Below, piece after piece: positions 55,913 through 64,000 of a stretch of DNA of 64,000 bases. The DNA is from an uncultured Methylococcales bacterium. GTDB taxonomy: Bacteria > Pseudomonadota > Gammaproteobacteria > Methylococcales > Methylomonadaceae. A program made the position numbers and the translations under genes. The DNA is taken from positions 20,525 to 84,524 of the forward strand of contig CAIUVX010000196.1 of the NCBI GenBank assembly GCA_903902705.1, written 5' to 3'. Within the stretch, counting starts at the first letter, position 1. Every line of letters begins with the position of its first letter. The notes beneath the pieces are model-generated. The model was given only the letters and a program-made list of their open reading frames with translations. It ran no database searches and had not been told where the DNA came from.

Positions 55913-56791
55913 TTAACGAAGATTTTGTAAAGCAGTAATGCGTTCTTCTAATGGGGGATGGCTCATAAATAAACGCATCATGCCGCCACCGCCACTAATG
56001 CCAAAAGCGGCTAATGAGCCTGATAAGGGAGGAGCTTCTTGAGTGCGTTGTAAAGCGCGTAAGGCATTAATCATTTTTTGCCGTCCTGCTAAATTTGCCC
56101 CACCTGCATCGGCTTTGAATTCGCGGTAACGAGAAAACCACATCACCACCATTGATGCCAAAATGCCCAACACGATTTGCGCCACTATTTGCACAATGTA
56201 ATACGCAGGACCAACACCACGCTCAGTTTTAAACACCACGCGATCCACGATATGACCAATCACTGTGGCGAAAAAATACACAAAAGTATTCAACACACCC
56301 TGCATTAATGCCATCGTTACCATATCACCGTTGGCAACATGAGTCATTTCATGACCGATAACCGCCTCGATCTCATCGGCATTCATGCTTTGTAATAGAC
56401 CTGTGCTAATAGCAACTAAGGAGCTGTTTTTAGTCATGCCTGTGGCAAAAGCATTAGGTTCTGGTGTGTTAAAAATACCCACTTCGGGCATATCAATCCC
56501 TAGCCGTTGTGCTTGTCTAGTGACCACCTCAATTAACCAGCGTTCGGTTTGGTCTTGGGGTTGTTCAATCACCTGAACTCCCATCGCCCTTTTAGCTGAC
56601 CATTTAGACATAGCTAAGGAAATAAATGAACCTGTCATGCCAATCACAGCCGACATCACTAATAAAGCACCGAGATTGAGATCAACACCTTGTGCATCTA
56701 AAGTGCCACTTAAGCCTAAAACACTGAAAACAATACTGATAACAATCATTATGGCGATGTTAGTCGCCAAAAAAAGCAAAATACGCATCAT
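55913..56791 (-). CDS. htpX: Membrane protease HtpX
   Basis: A zinc metalloprotease of the inner membrane that degrades misfolded membrane proteins. The 292-residue protein has membrane segments at both ends of the N-terminal region (LLFLATNIAIMIVISIVFSV, LLVMSAVIGMTGSFISLAM). The catalytic motif VIGHEMTHVANGDM, two further segments and the third zinc ligand region SRYREFKADAGGANL follow. Two ATGs (56791, 56788) are possible; GAGGG spacing favours the first. A sigma-32-like promoter lies just upstream. Confidence 0.96.
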   Translation of the reverse strand: MMRILLFLATNIAIMIVISIVFSVLGLSGTLDAQGVDLNLGALLVMSAVIGMTGSFISLAMSKWSAKRAMGVQVIEQPQDQTERWLIEVVTRQAQRLGIDMPEVGIFNTPEPNAFATGMTKNSSLVAISTGLLQSMNADEIEAVIGHEMTHVANGDMVTMALMQGVLNTFVYFFATVIGHIVDRVVFKTERGVGPAYYIVQIVAQIVLGILASMVVMWFSRYREFKADAGGANLAGRQKMINALRALQRTQEAPPLSGSLAAFGISGGGGMMRLFMSHPPLEERITALQNLR

Positions 56792-56823
56792 GGTAAAGCC
56801 CTCTTATAAGTTAACGTTCGGGG

Positions 56824-56852
56824 TTATATGGGGATAGAATAAATTAATTCAA
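56824..56852 (-). promoter_or_regulatory. Sigma-32-type heat-shock promoter of htpX
   Basis: Read on the minus strand: TTGAA (56852-56848), 14 bases, then CCCCATATAA (56833-56824). The -10 is an exact match to the sigma-32 consensus CCCCATnT; the -35 matches the TTGAA core. The distance to the htpX start is about 33 bp. htpX is a known heat-shock gene. Confidence 0.8.
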
Positions 56853-57049
56853 TCTTTTTTCACAATGATACTATAACCCCATTCAGACACTTACAGCCAT
56901 TAAGTTAAGGACAAAAATAGCGAATATGCAGAGGGTAGCGGGTTAAATCTGTAATTATGTTGAAATTACAGGTTTTTAGTTGCCCGTCTATACCTATCAT
57001 CATAAAATGTTAGCAAGAATGCGATTTATCGCGGTCATTTACTAAAAAA

Positions 57050-57679
57050 ATGAATATCACCCACTACGATGCTTGCCCTGAGTGTGATTTATTACTCAAT
57101 CCCAATACCGCTAGTGTTGGCGAAAAAGCCCATTGTCCACGTTGCGGTCTGTTACTGTCACGCCCAAGAAAGCGTAGTGTTGAACGCACTTTTGCGCTGT
57201 CCATTGCAGGGTTCATATTATTTTTCCCTGCCAATTTATTGCCTATGGTGGGCATAACAATGATGGGTAATGCTAACACAGGGGTATTATATTCTGGCGT
57301 TGTTGCTTTATTTAACAATGGAATGGTGGCAGTTGCTACCGTAGTATTTTTGGCAAGTATTTTGTTTCCGCTAGTACATATTATTTTATCGTTACTCATC
57401 AGTGGTCATCTTTATTTTAATTATCCCAATCGTTATTTAGCGCACTGGATGCGCTGGATGCACCATTTAGATGAATGGGTAATGCTGGAGGTTTATATGC
57501 TGAGTATTATTGTAGCTTGCGTTAAGCTCATGTCACTGGCTAAACTCGAATTCGGTTGGGGTCTTTATGCGTTTATCGCGTTAATCGTCGTAACAACCCT
57601 GCTAACTGGCAATCTGGATAATAATCTATTCTGGCAACGCATTCATCAATTGAGTAACAGGGACAACAATGCAAGCTAA
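57050..57679 (+). CDS. pqiA: PqiA-like membrane protein, N-terminal-half homologue
   Basis: A 209-residue protein with a cytoplasmic zinc ribbon (CPECDLLL and CPRCGLLL) followed by about four membrane segments (FALSIAGFILFFPANLLPMV onward). E. coli PqiA contains two such halves in one chain. Here each half is its own gene, the second overlapping by 11 bp. PqiA/PqiB is a lipid-transport system between inner and outer membrane. Which half each gene represents cannot be decided with certainty. Confidence 0.87.
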   Translation: MNITHYDACPECDLLLNPNTASVGEKAHCPRCGLLLSRPRKRSVERTFALSIAGFILFFPANLLPMVGITMMGNANTGVLYSGVVALFNNGMVAVATVVFLASILFPLVHIILSLLISGHLYFNYPNRYLAHWMRWMHHLDEWVMLEVYMLSIIVACVKLMSLAKLEFGWGLYAFIALIVVTTLLTGNLDNNLFWQRIHQLSNRDNNAS

Positions 57680-58283
57680 AGCGAATGCACTAAGCCAAGG
57701 TTTTATCCGCTGCCACGACTGTGGCTACTTGGTAAAAACGGTTAATCAACCATCCTCTTGTCCGCGTTGTGACAGTCATCTACACGCACGACATCCTCAT
57801 AGTTTGCAACGTACCACCGCCTTATTACTCAGTAGTTTTTTACTGTATATTCCCGCCAATATTTTCCCTATTATGATCGTTAATCAATTTGGCGCGGGTG
57901 AACCCAGTACCATTGCGGGCGGGATTGTTGAATTAATCGATGCTGGCATGATACCCATTGGTTTGCTGGTATTGGTCGCGAGTATTCTCGTGCCATCGTC
58001 AAAACTGATAGGCATCAGCCTGCTCTTGCTATGTGCGCATTTTCGCTGGCAAGTGAATGCGCGTCGCTGGACAACAATGTATCGCGTCATTGCTTTTGTC
58101 GGGCGATGGTCAATGCTGGATATTTTTATGATTTCCATTCTGGTCGATTTAGTTAATTTTAACGGCGTACATATTATTGCAGGGCCAGCGGCAACTGCCT
58201 TTGCTGCTGTGGTGATATTGACCATGTTTGCTGCTGAAAATTTTGATCCACGCTTACTTTGGGATAACCAACAAAACTTATGA
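57669..58283 (+). CDS. pqiA: PqiA-like membrane protein, second half
   Basis: A 204-residue paralogue of the preceding protein: a zinc ribbon (CHDCGYLV and CPRCDSHL) and about four membrane segments, including TALLLSSFLLYIPANIFPIM and GRWSMLDIFMISILVDLVNF. It overlaps the upstream gene by 11 bp and pqiB by 4 bp, so all three are translationally coupled. It probably pairs with its neighbour to form the PqiA channel. Confidence 0.87.
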   Translation: MQAKANALSQGFIRCHDCGYLVKTVNQPSSCPRCDSHLHARHPHSLQRTTALLLSSFLLYIPANIFPIMIVNQFGAGEPSTIAGGIVELIDAGMIPIGLLVLVASILVPSSKLIGISLLLLCAHFRWQVNARRWTTMYRVIAFVGRWSMLDIFMISILVDLVNFNGVHIIAGPAATAFAAVVILTMFAAENFDPRLLWDNQQNL

Positions 58284-59887
58284 CTGATTTGATCGATCCA
58301 CTCGAAGCGGCTGATGCTGTTATCAATAAAAAGCGTGAATTACCGTTAATTTGGTTATTACCTTTGTGCGCCTTATTAGTCACTGGCTGGCTTATTTATA
58401 AAAACCTATCAGAAAAAGGACCAGAAATTACCATCGTTTTTTCTACCGCCGACGGTTTGGAAGTTGATAAAACTAAAATAAAATACTTGGATGTGGAAAT
58501 TGGCAAAGTCTCTGCTATTTCCATTAATAAAGATTTAACGACCATTCAAGTTACTGCCCAAATGAATAAAGATACCCACGGATATTTAACAAAAAATACC
58601 CAGTTTTGGGTAGTCAGACCGCAAGTTGGCTTAGGAGGTGTATCTGGTTTGAGTACCTTACTCTCTGGTGCTTACATAGCAATTAAACCTGAAAAAGGTA
58701 ATCAAGAACAAAATTTTATCGGACTCGCCGTACCACCTGCATTAGAAGCCAATGAAAAAGGCAGACAATTTATCCTTGAAACCGCTAATGTTGGTTCTAT
58801 GCGTTCTGGAACGCCGATTAGCTTTCATGGTATCACCGTAGGCGAGGTACTCAATTATGAATTGGCAGACAAAGCCGATAATATCAAATTAACTATTTTC
58901 ATCAACGCCCCTTATGACCAATTTATTCGCAAAGACACCTTGTTTTGGATAGACAGTGGCATTGATTTATCTGCGGGTGCCGATGGTTTTAAAGTGAGAA
59001 CTGGACCTTTAGCATCGTTATTGAGTGGCGGCATTGCGTTTCGTAATCCCTCCAATGACCAAAAGAAGGAAGCGACCGTACCTGAAAACACAGCGTTTCA
59101 ACTGTTCGATAATTACGATCAATCGACGCAAATGATTTATCACCAAACCATCAAATTGGTTATGTATTTTGAGAGTTCCGTGCGTGGTTTAGCTGTCGGT
59201 GCGCCTGTATTATTACGCGGTATCCCTGTTGGTAAAGTGACTGACATCACCCTAGAACTGGATGACAAAACGACTGATATACACATTCCTGTCATCGTTG
59301 AACTTGAGCCTGATCGCATTAAAAAAATCAATGCAGCGGAACATTTAACGTCTAAAGATAGACTCGCCTACTTAATTGCCAAAGGCTTACGCGCCCAATT
59401 GCAAACAGGCAGCCTACTAACAGGACAGCTATTTGTTGCTATCGATATGTTTCCAAAAAGCAAAGTAATTAGCCACGATAATGTTACAGGCTATCCAGAA
59501 TTTCCAACGACCCCCAATACCTTGGATCAATTTACTAATTCTGCACAAGTCATCATGGATAAAATTTCCAAACTACCTCTGGAAACCATGACTGAAGAAA
59601 TTAACAAAACCCTCGTATCCTTACAAGGCACATCAAAAGCGGCAACCAACACCTTAGTCACGGCCAAAGGTACACTTGGAAATGCTGACAACACCCTGAA
59701 AACCGCTGATAAAACCATGAATTCAGCACAACAAGTATTAAGCACCTTAGAGCCTGGCTCAACCGCGCAGTTTGAACTAAATCAATTACTGCAACAACTC
59801 ACACAAACCGCCAGCTCAGTGAAACAACTCAGCAATTATTTAGAACAACACCCTGATTCTTTAATTCGTGGTAAAAAAGAGCCGTGA
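58280..59887 (+). CDS. pqiB: PqiB-type MCE-domain lipid transport protein
   Basis: The 535-residue protein has one N-terminal membrane anchor (PLIWLLPLCALLVTGWLIYK) and three MCE domains starting near residues 47, 159 and 290 (EITIVFSTADGLEVDKTKI, FILETANVGSMRSGTPISFH, LVMYFESSVRGLAVGAPVLL). A helical C-terminal region (NTLVTAKGTLGNADNTLKTA) follows. This fits PqiB, which forms a stacked-ring periplasmic tunnel. No pqiC lipoprotein gene follows. Confidence 0.94.
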   Translation: MTDLIDPLEAADAVINKKRELPLIWLLPLCALLVTGWLIYKNLSEKGPEITIVFSTADGLEVDKTKIKYLDVEIGKVSAISINKDLTTIQVTAQMNKDTHGYLTKNTQFWVVRPQVGLGGVSGLSTLLSGAYIAIKPEKGNQEQNFIGLAVPPALEANEKGRQFILETANVGSMRSGTPISFHGITVGEVLNYELADKADNIKLTIFINAPYDQFIRKDTLFWIDSGIDLSAGADGFKVRTGPLASLLSGGIAFRNPSNDQKKEATVPENTAFQLFDNYDQSTQMIYHQTIKLVMYFESSVRGLAVGAPVLLRGIPVGKVTDITLELDDKTTDIHIPVIVELEPDRIKKINAAEHLTSKDRLAYLIAKGLRAQLQTGSLLTGQLFVAIDMFPKSKVISHDNVTGYPEFPTTPNTLDQFTNSAQVIMDKISKLPLETMTEEINKTLVSLQGTSKAATNTLVTAKGTLGNADNTLKTADKTMNSAQQVLSTLEPGSTAQFELNQLLQQLTQTASSVKQLSNYLEQHPDSLIRGKKEP

Positions 59888-59901
59888 TATTTTCGTCCAC
59901 G

Positions 59902-59949
59902 CTGGAGTGCAAGCTTTGCTTGCAAAGTCAGGCAAAGCCTGACCTCCAG
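59902..59949. repeat. CTGGAG...CTCCAG nested hairpin after pqiB
   Basis: Outer arms CTGGAG (59902-59907) and CTCCAG (59944-59949) enclose two inner hairpins, GCAAGCTTTGCTTGC and TCAGGCAAAGCCTGA. It lies 15 bp after the pqiB stop and may serve as a terminator; no T tract is present. Confidence 0.65.
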
Positions 59950-60004
59950 AAGATAAAAACTTATTTGCCAGTCATTATGCTCAATATTATAAAAGTCAGA
60001 CTCA

Positions 60005-63000
60005 ATGCCCACTATCTACGATAATATTGAAAACAAACTAGCCGATGAATTAAAAAATGCTTTTCAAACTGCCTATAAAGCCGATCTTTGTGTCGGCTAT
60101 TTTAATTTACGCGGTTGGAATAATTTAGCTGATTATGTGAATAATTTTAGCGGCGGTGATAATGCCCAATGTCGATTAATTATTGGAATGCAGCCCACAC
60201 CGCAACAAATAATAAAATCTCATTACAGCAAAATAAAAACCCACAGCATAGATAATCAAACCGCTAAACGCTTACAACGTCAATTAGCAGAAGAATTCAA
60301 AACTCAATTAACCCTCGGTTATCCCACAAATACTGATGAAGCCACGCTAAAACAACTCGCCGAACAATTAAAAACTAAAAAGCTAATCATTAAATTATTT
60401 GTCGCTTATCCTCTTCATGCCAAACTATATTTAATTCATAGACACGATAATTTCAGCCCGATATTAAGTTATTTAGGCAGTAGTAATTTAACCTTTTCTG
60501 GCTTAAGTCATCAAGGTGAACTTAATATTGATGTTCCTGATAAAGATGCCGCCAATAAACTCATGGCTTGGTTTGAAGAACGCTGGGATGATAATTATTG
60601 TTTAGATATTAGCCAAGATTTAATTAATATTATCGAAGAAAGCTGGGTAACGCCAAAACCACCGTATTATATTTATTTAAAAATAGCCTATCACTTATCA
60701 CAAGAAGCCCGCGAAGGATTAAATGAATTTAAAATCCCCGCTAGTTTTAAAAATGAATTATTAGAGTTTCAACAAAAAGCAGTATTAATCGCTGCACATT
60801 ATCTCAATAAACGTAATGGCGTATTAATTGGTGATGTTGTGGGTTTAGGTAAAACCATTACTGCTACCGCCTTAATTAAATTATTTGATGAAGATTTTGG
60901 TTTTGAAAGCCTAATTTTATGTCCGAAAAACTTAACCACCATGTGGGATGAATACAGTCATCGTTATGGATTACGCAGTGTCAAAGTATTATCACAAAGC
61001 CAAGCAATAAAAATATTACCTACCTTACGCCGTTATCGATTAGTTGTGATTGATGAAAGCCATAATTTACGCAATAAAGACGGCAAAATTTATAAAGCCA
61101 TTTATGATTATATCAAGCGCAATAACAGCAAAGTCATATTATTATCTGCTACCCCTTATAATAAATCCTACGCTGATTTATCAGGGCAACTGGCTTTATT
61201 TATTGATGAACATGAAGAATTACCCATTAGCCCAGAAAAATATGTTAAAGAAATGGGTGGTCAAGCTGAATTTAACGCTAAACATCAAATATCACCGCGT
61301 TGTTTAGCTGCCTTCAATAAAAGCAATCATCCAGATGATTGGCGTGAACTTATGCGCTTGTATTTAGTGCGTCGTACTCGTGGTTTTATTCAAAAAAACT
61401 TTTCCAAATTCGATGAACAAAAACAGCGTTATTATTTAGAATTTTCTGACGGTGTACGCAATTATTTTCCTGAACGACTCGCTAAAAAAGTCGAATATCC
61501 ATTTGATGAACAGGATAATAACGATCCTTATGCACAGCTTTATTCAGAAGCTATTGTTAAAATTATTGATACCCTGCATTTACCGCGTTATGGTTTATTA
61601 GATTATTTAAAGCCGAATATAACTATTCAAACCACCCAAGCCGAAGAAACTATTATTCAAAACCTCAATCGTGCAGGTAAACGTTTAAAAGGTTTTGCAC
61701 GGACTAATTTATTTAAACGCTTAGAAAGTGGTGGCGAAGCGTTTTTATTATCAATTTATCGGCACATAATGCGTAATTATGTATTTATTTATGCGTTAAA
61801 TAAAAACTTACCGATTCCGATAGGACAGCAAGAAAGCGGCTTATTGGATAGTTTTATTACTGACGAACTCGACCTAGAACAAAATGATGATATTAAAATA
61901 ACCTTTCATAACGACATAAAAAAATATTATCAAAATGCCGAAACTATTTATCTAAATTTGCAAGCAGATAAAAGTAAAAAATTCAAATGGATTAACAGTG
62001 CATTATTTATAGATGCGTTAAAACATAAACTCACGGAAGACAGTATGTCATTGCATCAAATTTTGAAAAAAGTACCGCAATGGCTACCAGAAAATGATAG
62101 AAAACTACACGCCTTACGCGAATTAATCACCGTTAAACACGCACACGAAAAATTGCTGATTTTTACCCAATTTTCTGACACAGCAGATTATTTAAAGCGT
62201 TATTTTAATAACCTAGGTGTAGCATCGTTAGCGTGTGTGACAGGTAAACATACCAATCCAACTGATATAGCCCGTTGTTTTAGTCCTATCAGTAATAAAT
62301 ATGAAATACTGCCTGAAAATGAATACCGCGTGTTAATTACTACCGATGTATTAAGCGAAGGGCAGAATTTACAAGATTCCCATATTATTGTGAATTATGA
62401 TTTACCGTGGGCAATTATTCGTTTAATTCAACGTGCAGGGCGGGTGGATAGAATAGGACAACAAGCGGATACTATTTTATGTTATTCATTTTTACCCGAA
62501 GACGGTATTGAAAAAATTATTAATTTACGCAATCGATTAATGTTACGCATTGAACAAAATGCCGATGTCGTTGGTTCTGATGAACGCTTTTTTGACGGCG
62601 ACCCCATTAATATTCATGATTTATACAGTGAAAAAAATGGCTTATTAAATGAACAAGACGACAAAGAAATAGATTTACCGTCTTACGCTTTGCAAATTTG
62701 GAATGAAGCCACTAATGCCAGACCCGAATTAAAAAAGTTAATTGCTAAATTACCCGATGTTATTTATAGCAGTAAAGCGGCGAGTGAAGAAAATAATACA
62801 GGAGTCATTGTCTATGCTAAAACTAGCAATGATAATGACGTATTAACGTGGTTGAATAATAGCGGTGATATTGTTACACAATCGCAGTTTACTATTTTAA
62901 ATGCTGCTGCCTGTGCAATTAATACCCCAATAAAAAACCGTGTAGATAATCACCATGATTTAATTGAACAAAGTATGGAAAGTATTCATGAGCTGGATGC

Positions 63001-63322
63001 ACATACAGGCGGACAATTAGGTAAAAAAACGGGAGTACGTTATCAAGTTTATTATCGCTTAAAAGAATATTACGACCGCCCGCAAACTGATATTTTTCAA
63101 TATGAGGAATTAAAAAAAGCTATTGATGAAATTTACCAGTATCCTTTGCAAGAAATAGCACGCGAGACACTTAATCGGCAATTAAAAATAGGGCTGAGTA
63201 ATGAGCAACTGGCACTGTCTATCGTGCATTTACGCGCAGAAAATAACTATTGTCGTATTGTGCCGAAAGACGATGACGAACAAAAACCACCCAGTATTAT
63301 TTGTTCGTTGGGTTTGGTTTAA
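60005..63322 (+). CDS. PLD-like nuclease fused to SNF2-family helicase
   Basis: A 1105-residue protein. The N-terminal part (about 1-200) is phospholipase-D/HKD-nuclease-like (HAKLYLIH at 138-145 and YLGSSNLTFSG near 158-168); the final Asp of HxKx4D is His. The helicase follows: motif I GDVVGLGKTITATAL (about 276), motif II VVIDESHNLRN (D350), motif III LLSATPYNKS, then the C-terminal lobe with LLIFTQFSDTADYLK, VLITTDVLSEGQNLQDS and LIQRAGRVDRIGQ. It stands alone, with no methyltransferase or DISARM/BREX partner. Codon use is markedly AT-rich (many TTA, AAT, ATT), suggesting transfer. A role in genome defence or DNA metabolism is inference. Confidence 0.87.
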   Translation: MPTIYDNIENKLADELKNAFQTAYKADLCVGYFNLRGWNNLADYVNNFSGGDNAQCRLIIGMQPTPQQIIKSHYSKIKTHSIDNQTAKRLQRQLAEEFKTQLTLGYPTNTDEATLKQLAEQLKTKKLIIKLFVAYPLHAKLYLIHRHDNFSPILSYLGSSNLTFSGLSHQGELNIDVPDKDAANKLMAWFEERWDDNYCLDISQDLINIIEESWVTPKPPYYIYLKIAYHLSQEAREGLNEFKIPASFKNELLEFQQKAVLIAAHYLNKRNGVLIGDVVGLGKTITATALIKLFDEDFGFESLILCPKNLTTMWDEYSHRYGLRSVKVLSQSQAIKILPTLRRYRLVVIDESHNLRNKDGKIYKAIYDYIKRNNSKVILLSATPYNKSYADLSGQLALFIDEHEELPISPEKYVKEMGGQAEFNAKHQISPRCLAAFNKSNHPDDWRELMRLYLVRRTRGFIQKNFSKFDEQKQRYYLEFSDGVRNYFPERLAKKVEYPFDEQDNNDPYAQLYSEAIVKIIDTLHLPRYGLLDYLKPNITIQTTQAEETIIQNLNRAGKRLKGFARTNLFKRLESGGEAFLLSIYRHIMRNYVFIYALNKNLPIPIGQQESGLLDSFITDELDLEQNDDIKITFHNDIKKYYQNAETIYLNLQADKSKKFKWINSALFIDALKHKLTEDSMSLHQILKKVPQWLPENDRKLHALRELITVKHAHEKLLIFTQFSDTADYLKRYFNNLGVASLACVTGKHTNPTDIARCFSPISNKYEILPENEYRVLITTDVLSEGQNLQDSHIIVNYDLPWAIIRLIQRAGRVDRIGQQADTILCYSFLPEDGIEKIINLRNRLMLRIEQNADVVGSDERFFDGDPINIHDLYSEKNGLLNEQDDKEIDLPSYALQIWNEATNARPELKKLIAKLPDVIYSSKAASEENNTGVIVYAKTSNDNDVLTWLNNSGDIVTQSQFTILNAAACAINTPIKNRVDNHHDLIEQSMESIHELDAHTGGQLGKKTGVRYQVYYRLKEYYDRPQTDIFQYEELKKAIDEIYQYPLQEIARETLNRQLKIGLSNEQLALSIVHLRAENNYCRIVPKDDDEQKPPSIICSLGLV

Positions 63323-63335
63323 GTATTTGTTCCTA

Positions 63336-63403
63336 GTTCCCACGCGCTGCGGTCTGTTCAACGCGGCGCGTTGAAACTGCATTCCCACGCAGCGCGTGGG
63401 AAC
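63336..63403. repeat. GTTCCCACGCGCTGCG inverted repeat
   Basis: GTTCCCACGCGCTGCG (63336-63351) and CGCAGCGCGTGGGAAC (63388-63403) are a perfect 16-bp inverted repeat around an internal GCGGCGCGTTG segment. It sits between the helicase and the antitoxin gene. Confidence 0.8.
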
Positions 63404-63500
63404 GAGTAAACCTGATCTACGGGACTTATTTTATATTGATAAATCTAATTGCAAGTCGTAAAATCAAATATATTATTAACGTAACATTAAAGGTTATATT

Positions 63501-63758
63501 ATGAGCCATGTAACAGCTAACGATTTAAAAGTAAAAGGTATTGCTGCTGTTGAAGCGGCTTTATTGAATAATCAAGAAGCCATTGTTTCAGTACGCGGTA
63601 AAGCGCGTTTTGTTATTATGGATATAGAGCAATATAACTATTTGCGTGAGTGTGAATTGTCGGCTGCTTTAGCTGAAACAATCAGTGATTTAGCCACAGG
63701 GGATTTTATTAAAGAATCACCCGAAGAACATTTAGCGCGGATTAAAGCCGCGTTATGA
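63501..63758 (+). CDS. Phd/YefM-family antitoxin
   Basis: An 85-residue type II antitoxin. It shows the Phd pattern of an N-terminal DNA-binding fold (HVTANDLKVKGIAAVEAAL, EAIVSVRGKARFVIMDIEQY) and a C-terminal helical toxin-binding tail (SPEEHLARIKAAL). Such antitoxins repress their own operon. Its stop overlaps the ATG of a truncated toxin (63755). Ribosome site AAAGG precedes the ATG. Confidence 0.88.
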   Translation: MSHVTANDLKVKGIAAVEAALLNNQEAIVSVRGKARFVIMDIEQYNYLRECELSAALAETISDLATGDFIKESPEEHLARIKAAL

Positions 63759-63871
63759 GTTTTGAGCTGATTTATACTAAACACTATTTAAAACGTTCTA
63801 TACGATTTTTAAAACAACATCCAGAACTTGAAAATCAATATTTAAAAGTATTACAGTTACTAAGTAGATGA
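63755..63871 (+). pseudogene. Truncated RelE/YafQ-like toxin
   Basis: ATG at 63755 overlaps the antitoxin stop (ATGA). The frame encodes MSFELIYTKHYLKRSIRFLK, then QHPELENQYLKVLQLLSR, then TGA. This is the N-terminal 38 residues of a roughly 90-residue RelE-superfamily toxin. The catalytic C-terminal half is missing, and a TTCGAC repeat follows within 30 bp. The antitoxin therefore lacks an active partner here. Confidence 0.8.
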
Positions 63872-63900
63872 ACAAAAGTTTTCTGGTATTTGGAACAAGG

Positions 63901-63982
63901 TTAAGCCGTTCGTGGTGAGCCTGTCGAACCATGAACGGCTTAACCGTCCACCCTTCGACAAGCTCAGGGCGAACGGTTAAGC
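63901..63982. repeat. TTCGAC palindromic repeat, fourth copy
   Basis: TTAAGCCGTTCGTGGTGAGC at the left and GCTCAGGGCGAACGGTTAAG at the right form a long stem, with an inner GAACGGCTTAACCGT segment. It has the same family core as the copies beside the three HD-GYP genes. Confidence 0.75.
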
Positions 63983-64000
63983 TTCTAGTTATGCCTGATA

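Noticed and set aside
60005..63322. Assigning the PLD-SNF2 helicase to a named defence system such as DISARM
   Set aside because: No partner genes (DrmA, DrmB, methylase) are present and the domain pair alone is not diagnostic.

Overview
The window looks like chromosomal DNA of a moderately AT-rich, Gram-negative gammaproteobacterium. It carries meso-diaminopimelate peptidoglycan synthesis (MurE with a DNPR motif), FabA/FabB unsaturated fatty acid synthesis, RnfB/RsxB next to Nth, PqiA/PqiB and RlpA/Slt/DacA. Gene order, codon use and the many small palindromic intergenic repeats would fit a Methylococcales-type methanotroph or a relative. That placement is inference; no taxonomic marker such as rRNA is present.

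Layout. (1) 1-1241: rsxB and nth. (2) 1418-3958: a compact RiPP locus with two tandem HvfA-type secreted precursor peptides, the HvfB MNIO/DUF692 maturase and its HvfC/DUF2063 partner. Every cysteine of both precursors sits in an E-x-x-C-G/A context. (3) 4294-15735: a signalling array made of two very large hybrid histidine kinases (periplasmic SBP-type sensor; CHASE sensor) and three paralogous REC-HD-GYP response regulators, which are presumptive c-di-GMP phosphodiesterases. It arose by segmental duplication. (4) 33424-15939 on the minus strand: a complete dcw cluster, mraZ(pseudo)-rsmH-ftsL-ftsI-murE-murF-mraY-murD-ftsW-murG-murC-murB-ddl-ftsQ-ftsA-ftsZ. It is closed by a strong terminator and preceded by a good promoter with 10-bp-spaced MraZ-type boxes, but mraZ itself is broken by a stop and two frameshifts. 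(5) 33842-36624: a leuB-like dehydrogenase, an orphan DUF559-like nuclease candidate and an IS66 fossil. (6) 36759-43341, mostly minus strand: lipB, ybeD, dat, dacA and rlpA (envelope maturation and lipoylation), then bcp on plus, rnd and ttcA. (7) 43409-45806: decayed toxin-antitoxin pieces, a secreted protein of unknown function and a zinc-ribbon methyltransferase. (8) 45963-49697: fabB, fabA and slt. (9) 49837-52620: an ABC exporter pair and a small outer-membrane protein. (10) 52770-56791: a probable heat-shock operon, htpX - secreted protein - DUF2760 - Hsp70-like, with a sigma-32-like promoter in front of htpX. The Hsp70-like gene has a frameshift. (11) 57050-59887: a split pqiA (two genes) and pqiB. 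(12) 60005-63871: a large PLD-SNF2 helicase, and a Phd antitoxin with a truncated toxin.

The strongest candidate for unusual biology is the twin-precursor HvfABC locus, probably making a thioamide/oxazolone-type copper- or metal-binding peptide. Next are the inactivated dcw regulator mraZ with its operator still in place, the repeat-rich duplicated kinase/HD-GYP array, and the frameshifted Hsp70-like gene in a heat-shock operon. Intergenic regions carry at least eight kinds of hairpin-forming repeat, and several of them sit exactly at the broken ends of toxin genes. No tRNA, rRNA or CRISPR array was seen.
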